DNA from: Cololabis saira
Taxonomy: Eukaryota; Chordata; Actinopteri; Beloniformes; Belonidae
Assembly: GCF_033807715.1 (NCBI RefSeq)
Contig: NC_084596.1
Coordinates: 40,317,958-40,381,957 of the forward strand
DNA: 64,000 nucleotides
Direction of reading: 5' to 3'
Every line of letters begins with the position of its first letter. The stretch's first letter is position 1. The translations under genes and the position numbers were made by a program. Below the pieces are notes generated by a model, which ran no database searches, was not told the origin of the DNA, and was given only the letters and a program-made list of their open reading frames with translations. Positions 40,311 through 49,300 of this stretch are shown in pieces.

Positions 40311-43300
40311 CCGGCAAGACAATACTAAACCACATACTGCATCCATTAAACCAGCATGATTTCACACGAAAAGAGTCACCAGCACAAAACATATGGCACA
40401 AAATTAAACAAAAGATCAAGCAAAAATCCAGCTACTTTTTGGGGAAGCTTAGGTCCTTCTGCGTTGCAGCACGATGTTGAATATCTTTTATAAGACATCT
40501 GCAGTCATTGACTGCGTTTACATGCACTCAATAACCCTTTTCTAACCGGAATATTGGCAATAACCCGAATATGCATGGCCATGTAAACACCAATAACCCC
40601 TTTGAATAATCCGAATTTGCTCATATTTGGGTTTTTAAAAACCCGAATATAACCCCTAGGTTACTCCTTTTAAAACCCGAATATTCGGTCATATAAACGC
40701 CAAACGGGATATCCCCATCAAACGGAACATGAATTTGTTTTCTGCGCATGCTCTGTTCACAAGGAATCCTGGTCTTTTGAGTCCAGGAAGTTCTTATAAA
40801 CACGGATAAATGCAAGACCAGGAGGAGACTAATCACTTCATAAATGTAATGAAGGATATGAACATTTAGTAGACGGTAGAAAGTACCGGGATAGCGAGAT
40901 TTACAAGAAGATGAGCGAAAAGTTGCGCGAAGCAGCATTTGTTTTGAATTTGGATACAGGAAGAGGAAGCGGAAATGACGCTAATTGCGTCATCATGTTC
41001 TCCGTGCGTCGCTGGTTTGATCGGGATATCCCGAATGATTAATTACCATGTTTACAGGGATAACCCTGTTTGCTCACGCATGTAAACGGATTATTCTGAA
41101 TGTTTCAGTAACCGGAATATTAGTAATAACCCAAATTTTGACTGCATGTAAACGTAGTCATTGTTGGAGAGCAGCATCAGAGCCACTGACTTAGAAAGAA
41201 AGAAACTGAACAAACTGATAAACGAAGCCAGCTTGTCTGAAGGAGAATATTCATTAAATGAAAAGGATCATGGTCCACGAGCATCCTCTTCACAACACAA
41301 TGATTCAGCAACAGCGTGTCTGGAATCAGAGGCTCCTTTCACTTCAACACAGACCGCTACAGGAGATCTCTCAGATCTCTGCAGGAGGTCCTTCCTGCTC
41401 ACAGCTTTAAGCCTCTACAATGACTCTGCGCCGAGACTTGAATGACTAATGCAATAATTAATTTTTTCCTCTGGGAATTGCTAAAGTATTTTTGAACTGA
41501 ATTAAATTGAGTTAAATGTACTCATTTATTTTTTTAAACTTATTTAGTCAATTAAGACCAATAAAGTTCAGTTTCCAAAGACACTTTGTAAGTATCAAAG
41601 TAAATATAAAATGGCATATCAAAAACTCAAAATCTTAATAAGAATATTTGTCTTATTTCTAGTTAAAATGTCTCATTTTTAGTCAAAATATGTCATTACA
41701 CTTAAAACAAGACTCATTACCACAAAAAATAACTTGTTATTTGACAATTTGCACCTGTTTCAAGTAGATTTTCACTTGAAATAAGTAGAAGAAATCTGCC
41801 AATGGAACAAGATTAATTTATCTCATTACAAGCAAAAAAATCTTGTTCCATTGGCAGATTTTTCTACTTATTTCAAGTGAAAATCTACCTGAAACAGGTG
41901 AAAATTGTCAAATAAGTTATTTTTCTGGTAATGAGTCTTGTTTTAAGTATAATGAGATTGTTTGACTAAAAATGAGACATTTTAACTAGAAATAAGACAA
42001 ATATTCGTGTTAAGATTTTGAGTTTTTGCAGTGGAATACCATTTTGGCCTGATGCACTGAGGACTGTTCCTACATACGGCCGTGGATGAGGATCAAGCCG
42101 TGATGAGGTGTAGAAAGGAGCCAGGTGCCGGAGAACGGGAGGCTGCAAGAGGAACCACTGGGGAGAAACTAAACAATAAAAGATCACGGCAGGTTCGCAA
42201 AACAGACTGGCAGGGAAAAGGTGGAAGACAACATGCACTCATGAGGGCTGCAGAGACGCAGGTGTGAACAACCGGGAGACTTCGGCACAAAGGAAGTCAA
42301 ACCACAACTAAATAAACCTTGAAACAGACTTTTAAACTAAAGGATGAAGTAAAGCAACACAAGCAAAATACATGTAAAGCGCTTGTTCTCTGTTATAACC
42401 AACAAATCACCATCTAAAGTAAATCTAAATATATGCTTACTTTACACTATGGAGCAATTAATTCAGCTACACTGCAAAAACTCAAAATCTTACCAGGAAT
42501 ATTTGTCTTATTTCTAGTTAAAATGTCTCATTTTTAGTTAAAAAATCTCATTACACTTAAAACAAGAGTCATTACCAGAAAAATAACTTATTTTATTTTA
42601 AGGGAAAATCTACTTGAAACAGGTGAAAATTGTTGCTTTTTCCAGTGATGAGTCTTGTTTTAAGTGTAATGAGATTTTTTTTTACTAAAAATGAGACATT
42701 TTAAAGGAACTTGAGGCTGGATTTATGAAAAAAAATTGTATACGTTTTAAGTTTTCTAGTAATAATGTCAGATGAAGCGTTCCAAACCAAAAAGAATGAG
42801 CCCTCTAGTGTATCTCTCCGTTGCCTTAAACAGGCTGTGTGCTGCAAAATGTGCTGCAAGGCTGTGGCCGCTTTTCCCGCGCTGGGCTGCGGATGTGACG
42901 TCACATGACGCTGCATGCACGTTCTCCCCGTTCTCCCGTGCCGGCTTCACTGTTGGCTGCAGTACCCCCGCCGGCCGTCGTGGTGAAGGGTGGCGCTAGA
43001 GAGTCTCATTTCTTAAAAGGAGCCTCATGCTCCTTTAACTAGAAATAAGACAAATATTCTTGTTAAGATTTTGAGGTTTTGCAGTGTATGTAATGGTCTT
43101 ATTTTCTAGGAAACAATTAACCCAAAGGAATATCAACAACCACGACTAAAACAGGTGAGCTCATTACCAGCATCAATGGTTAGTTAAGTTTGCTTAAACG
43201 TCTGAAAGAAATGTTTTAATACAACCCCAAATCATAAATGTCAATGTGGAGTATGCAAAATGCAACCTAAGGTGGTTCTTGCTTTTACCAAGTGTCAATT

Positions 43301-46300
43301 TTGCGGGTGTAGAAGCCAAATACAAGACACTGAGAGGCCGGAGCGAACAACATGCAAGTCCTTTATTTTCAAGTGAAAACCTGCAAAAAGTCAAGGAGAA
43401 CCTAACGGGGAGAAGACGGACAGGTGGAGGACGTCCACTTCCTCAACAAAAGTGCTGAAACACTTCCAAAAAACAATGGAACGCATTTGATTGATTTTCA
43501 CAAAGAATAAAATAATTAAACCGTTCTGGAGGAACTGCTCGGCTGTGGTGACTAAAAAACAAACCTGAACTGGACACATCTCTGATCTCTCAGATGACGG
43601 TTTATCTAGAACAGCTGATACAACCACACGGACTAGGACTCTCTGGGACATCGTTGTCAACCACTGCAATGTGGAGCTTTATTCAAAAATAACACTTGTG
43701 ACTTTACTCTGGAATAAAGAAGGCGTATGTTAACCATGTCCAGAGAAAGTGTCGACAATTCTGGGTCCAGCCGCTTCTATTGGATAGTGAAGAACTACTG
43801 TGTACTATGGTCGAAAAACATGCAATACATCGTGTTCAAACTGTCTTGAGAGTAAAGTTCAAAGTAAATGTAAGAACTACTGTGTACGTTTGTGCTTGCT
43901 GTACCATCACAGCTTTTACTGATTTAGGGTTGTACTTTCACCATAACATGTGAAAGGTTCTGCGTTTATTTGGGAATCCACCTTTCTGAGTCCGATCTGG
44001 CTAACTTTGACTGGTTCCCAGCTGGGAAATCTGCCGTCTTGTCAGCATGTCCTTAATACGTAGTAGAGTATTAGGGCCAGGCAGGAGAAAAATAAAAATT
44101 ATATTTTACGGGAGGAAGATTTTTTTTTTCATTATGCACTTCGAGAAAAAAGTCAAAATGTCGCAATTAATGTTAAAGTACAATTTTGAGAAAAAAGTCC
44201 AAATGTTGAGAAAAAAGTCCAAATGTTGAGAAAAAAGTCCAAATTTGATGACGATATTGATTTGAAACACGTATCACACATATGCAGTTGCATAACTTCA
44301 GAAACGTCCCCTTAACGTTCCACTCCAAGGCTGTGAGTTATGGCCCTTTTGCACTAGTATCGCTTCTCCTCGGTTCTACCCGCCACGGCCCCGTTTTGCG
44401 CTTTTGCATTCGGGCTGAGACGGGTAGAGCCGCTCCAAGCCGATACTATTTCTGTAACCATTCTGGCGAGGTTCTATCCGGGCTGAGCAGGGACTATTTC
44501 CAACGTCACCACCCTCCGCGCCACTGATTGGTCGGGGGGCAGGGCCGTCAGACGTTTGAATCAGGAAGCGGGAGTCAGCACGAGAGCGACTTGCGGCTCG
44601 CTGCGATTTTATTATAAAGCGCAAAACGTCTGTTTCATGATCCAACTCTGAGGTGCAGATGTTCATAAACCTGGGGGCTGACGAGAGAATTAAAAAAGGG
44701 ATGTAGACGGGCTGTTTTACTCTCAGCCGCTCGCGGCTCCAGCTGATTTCTCATCTGCGTCGACATGAACAAAGCGGTTGCGCAATCGAGTACGTCACAG
44801 CAGCTTCACCCTAACCTGCCCACTTCTCATCTGGCTGTGGAAAAACACACGGGTGGAGCCGCATCGAGCCGCGTCGAGCCGCGCCGCGCCGAGCCGGGCT
44901 GAGGCGAGATTAGTGGGAAAGTGGCATTAGTTAGTTAGTTACGGCTGCTGCTGCATAGCTGTCAGTCGCTCTGCTAACTGGATTTGATGGAGGAGGAGAC
45001 ATTTCCACTTTATTCACGAAATTGTATTTCAACATTATTCTCGACATTTCAACTTTTTTCTCGACATTTCAACTTTTTTCTCGAAGTGCACAATAAAAAA
45101 AATCCTCCCCTCTCAAAAATGTTTTCTCCTGCATGGCCCTAACACTCTTCCGTACCTTACGCATGTCCTCACGTCCTTACACTCCACCCAGTCCGATTGT
45201 CCCTCTTGTCTTTCCTGTTAAGTTGTTTTTCCTCTGTTTTTCTAAATGTTGTTGTTCAGAACGATGGAGAAAAATAGTTTGATGTTGGAGGAAAAAAGTC
45301 ACTTAGTGATGAAAAAAAAAATACTTTCAAAGTACAGCAAAGCAACAGCGCTGACATTTGTGTTGAAATGTGGCAGTTAAAGGTAAAGCCAGTCAGAAAA
45401 AAGGATGAAGTGCAAATCCATAAAAATTCTGCTTAAGCACAAATCAGCTTATTTTTTCTTCTTTTATTTATTTCTTACCTCTGGCTATTATAATACTGAA
45501 TGATTTTCTGTTTGAGCTATTTCAGCAGCTCTCCCACCTGAATGCTCTACTTATGCCAGACTGACGGCACTCTTATCAACGCTCACTAATAATAGCTGCT
45601 TCTGTCAGTGAAATTAATTAAATCGCACAAACCTTCAGGGAACCCCTCAAATGCAAAATACTAGCTCCTCAGTCCACAAAACAGCAGCACGTCTGCATCA
45701 ACCTCACTCAACGGATGACACATAAAATATGTTTGGGCTCATCTGGTCTTTTATTCTACTTTTGAGTTTTTATCTCTCTATTTCTCTATTCCTACAGTCA
45801 TTTTCAGAGATGAATCTGAATGAGCATCTTATTGAGTTCCCCCGTTTGAACATGACACCGTGGAGTGAGGCTGTGTTAAACTCCAACAGTTCAAGAAAAT
45901 GTAGAAAAGCAATATTGTCAGGCGGCTCCCCGAACGGCAGGGACGCAACTATGCTGTTATATCTCAATTGAAGTTTAACAAATAGCAAATTTGCAAAATA
46001 AACACACAAATGGTGTCTCTCTCTAGTCAATGTGGAGGCTTTGTCCGAATCAATCTGTGAGGACCTTTAATGGAAATGTGGCCAGCGTGTGAGTGATTGA
46101 ACGCTGTTGCTTTAAGGGACTCATGAAGGCTTCGCTGCTTCATATCCAGTGTCTGTTAGGGGTTTAAAATTTGTATGACCTTGTAGAAAAGATGATAGAG
46201 AATGAATGTGTGCATGAGTGTGAAGGTTTTCAAACACCCGTCTCCTGGCTGATCCAGACTGATCCAGCTGAATATGAGTGTTTTCACCGCAGATGAAGGA

Positions 46301-49300
46301 CATTGTCTGCGTTTACATGGGAAGTTTAATTCCTCTTTAATTTAGAATTAAAATTAAATCCGATTTAAAATGAGTAAAAATTACCATGTAAACACCTAAT
46401 TCCGAATGAAAATGGCCATTCCGAATTAAACTTAATTCCTAAGTAAATGGCTGGTTTATTCCGATTTTAAATCTGAATAGAATAATTCCACAATCATGTA
46501 TACGCTCATTCCGCTTTAAATTAATTCCGGTCTTTCTTTCTGCTCGTTCCCTCGCCCGTCTGTCTCCATGACCTTATATTACTGCTGGGCTGGTTTTCCA
46601 AACAAAGTTTCAAGATGGCAGCACGCAGTAAACGGTGGTCAAGAGCAGAGACCATTTATTTAATAAATAGCTTAGAGGACCTGGAAATAATTAAAAGAAC
46701 AGATGGCAGGAAACATCAAAATTGTGAGCTTTTCAAAGTTGTAGCGGCTAAGTTTGTTTTTCTTCCGGTAGACGTAACTTCCTGCCCCCCTATTCAATCA
46801 GAACCTTCCCAACCCCCACACCTGAAGAGGAATTGGACGAAGCCGATCAAACGTGTTTTCTATGTAAACCTGGAATTACTATTTCCATGTAAATTCGAAG
46901 GAAAATTACGGAGCCCCTCTGGTGACATTTGAAAAAAATAAAATAATGCGTGGCCACGCATTAATAACTCGTGGCCACGAGTTAATATCTCCTGGCCACG
47001 AGATAATCAATGCGTGGCCACGAGATAATCAATGCCTGGCCACGAGATAATTAATGCGTGGCCACGAGTTATTAATGCGTGGCCACGAGATAATTAATGC
47101 GTGGCCACGAGTTATTAATGCGTGGCCACAATATAATTTATGCGTGGCCATGAGTTATTAATGCGTGGCCACGAGATAATTTATGCGTGGCCATGAGTTA
47201 TTAATGCGTGGCCACGAGATAATTTATGCGTGGCCATGAGTTATTAATGCGTGGCCACGAGATAATTAATGCGTGGCCACGAGTTATTAATGCGTGGCCA
47301 CGAGTTATTAATGCGTGGCCACGAGTTATTAATGCGTGGCCACGAGATAATGAATGCGTGGCCACGAGTTATTAATGCGTGGCCACGAGTTATTAATGCG
47401 TGGCCACGAGTTATTAATGCGTGGCCACGAGATAATTAATGCGTGGCCACGAGTTATTAATGCGTGGCCACGAGCTAATTTATGCGTGGCCATGAGTTAT
47501 TAATGCGTGGCCACAAGATAATTTATGCGTGGCCATGAGTTATTAATGCGTGGCCACGAGATAATTAATGCGTGGCCACGAGTTATTAATGCGTGGCCAC
47601 GAGTTATTAATGCGTGGCCACGAGTTATTAATGCGTGGCCACGAGATAATTAATGCGTGGCCACGAGTTATTAATGCGTGGCCACGAGTTATTAATGCGT
47701 GGCCACGAGATAATTAATGCGTGGCCACGAGTTATTAATGCGTGGCCACGAGCTAATTTATGCGTGGCCATGAGTTATTAATGCGTGGCCACAAGATAAT
47801 TTATGCGTGGCCATGAGTTATTAATGCGTGGCCACGAGATAATTAATGCGTGGCCACGAGTTATTAATGCGTGGCCACGAGTTATTAATGCGTGGCCACG
47901 AGTTATTAATGCGTGGCCACGAGATAATTAATGCGTGGCCACGAGTTATTAATGCGTGGCCACGAGTTATTAATGCGTGGCCACGAGATAATTAATGCGT
48001 GGCCACGAGTTATTAATGCGTGGCCACACATTTTTTTTTTTTTCAAATGTCACATGTTATTACTACACTCGCCATGACAATACTCTTGCTCTTTAATATA
48101 AATAGACTATAATTACCGTTATTAATGATGAATAACCATCCCACCAGGGAAGTTGCATCCACGAAGTCCAGACAGTAGGTTATAAAGCCATCCAGGAGTA
48201 AAATAATGCGTGGCCACGAGTTATTAATGCGTGGCCACTAGGGCTGCACGATTAATCGTTAAAAAATCGCGATCTCGATTCATGCTTGAACGCAATCTCA
48301 TTTCCAAATGACGACGATTTAAAAAAAAAAAGATTTTTTTTTTTTTTTAAAGATGGCTGCATAAAAAAAAGGACTAGGCCTATGTTCTAGGTTGTTGTAG
48401 TCCTGTCATGGTCAACTATCATGTTGTCATGTTTGTTATATTTTGTTAATGATTGTGGATTACATTTGGAGAAACATCTACCTTTCTCATCACCTGACAC
48501 ATATTGCACATAAATATTGTTAAAATTGTTATTGTTAAAATTATTTAAAGACAAGAGAGATGTTTATTGTTTTTATGTTCAATGTCAGCTGTTACAGCAA
48601 AAAGCAGCCAGAGGAATAATTTGTTGCCTCAGAACTACAGGATCTGTTACAAGTCCCCTTTCTGAAAGGGTGTTCAACTCAGGGAGGAACAAATATTGTT
48701 CAAAATTGTTATTATTGTTTAAATTATTCAAAGGTTTGTGTAAAGAAGACAAGAGATGTTTATTGTTATTATATTTTTGTTCAGCTGTTGCAAAGTTAAA
48801 GTAATAAGTGCAATAAATTTTATATTGGAAAAAAATCGTGAGAGAATCGTGATCTCAATTCTAAGCAAAAAAATCGTTATTCTCATTTTGTCCAGAATCG
48901 TGCAGCCCTAGTGGCCACGCATTATTTTATTTTTTTCAAATGTCACCAGAGGGGCTCCGTAGAAAATAGTTTAATTCTGAATTATTTAAAAAACATCATG
49001 TAACCGTGGCCATTGTCTTGAGCAAAATGTTCTTCTGTAAAATGACTCAACGTATTATCTTGTAGACACGCTGCTGCATCTGTAAACCTGAGCTGAAACG
49101 TTTTGTCCTGTCTCCCTCAGGCCCCTGCAGTCCTGGCTGAGCCTGGCTCTGTCCATGCTGTACTGCAGCGAGAACAAGCAGGTGGGCTCCTACAGCCACC
49201 GGAGCCACAGCTGCTCCTGCCCCTACAGCCATCCGCCCTGCCAGGGCCTCATCCCCTGCTCCGTGGGCGACGGCCCCCGCTGCGCCTCCTGCTCCGCCGA

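Larger units (their letters stand above)
46907..48961. repeat. Perfect 51-bp inverted repeats bracketing the array
   Basis: 46907-46957 (TACGGAGCCCCTCTGGTGAC through to ATGCGTGGCCAC) is exactly mirrored at 48911-48961. Between them lie the tandem array, about 170 bp of other sequence and the hAT element. Confidence 0.95.
46305..49011. mobile_element. Large Harbinger-like element holding a GTGGCCAC array
   Basis: The left end GTCTGCGTTTACATGGGAAG is partly mirrored by the inverted right end GGCCACGGTTACATGATG; ATT lies on both sides (46302-46304 and 49012-49014). TTTAATTC motifs follow each end. The interior contains a SANT/Myb-like ORF, a perfect 51-bp inverted repeat, a 1.08-kb tandem array and a hAT element. 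It ends 109 bp before the last coding exon. Confidence 0.65.

Noticed and set aside
46945..48028. CRISPR-like appearance of regularly spaced repeats
   Set aside because: The 21/22-bp units have no unique spacers; the host is a vertebrate and the array is a tandem satellite inside a transposon.
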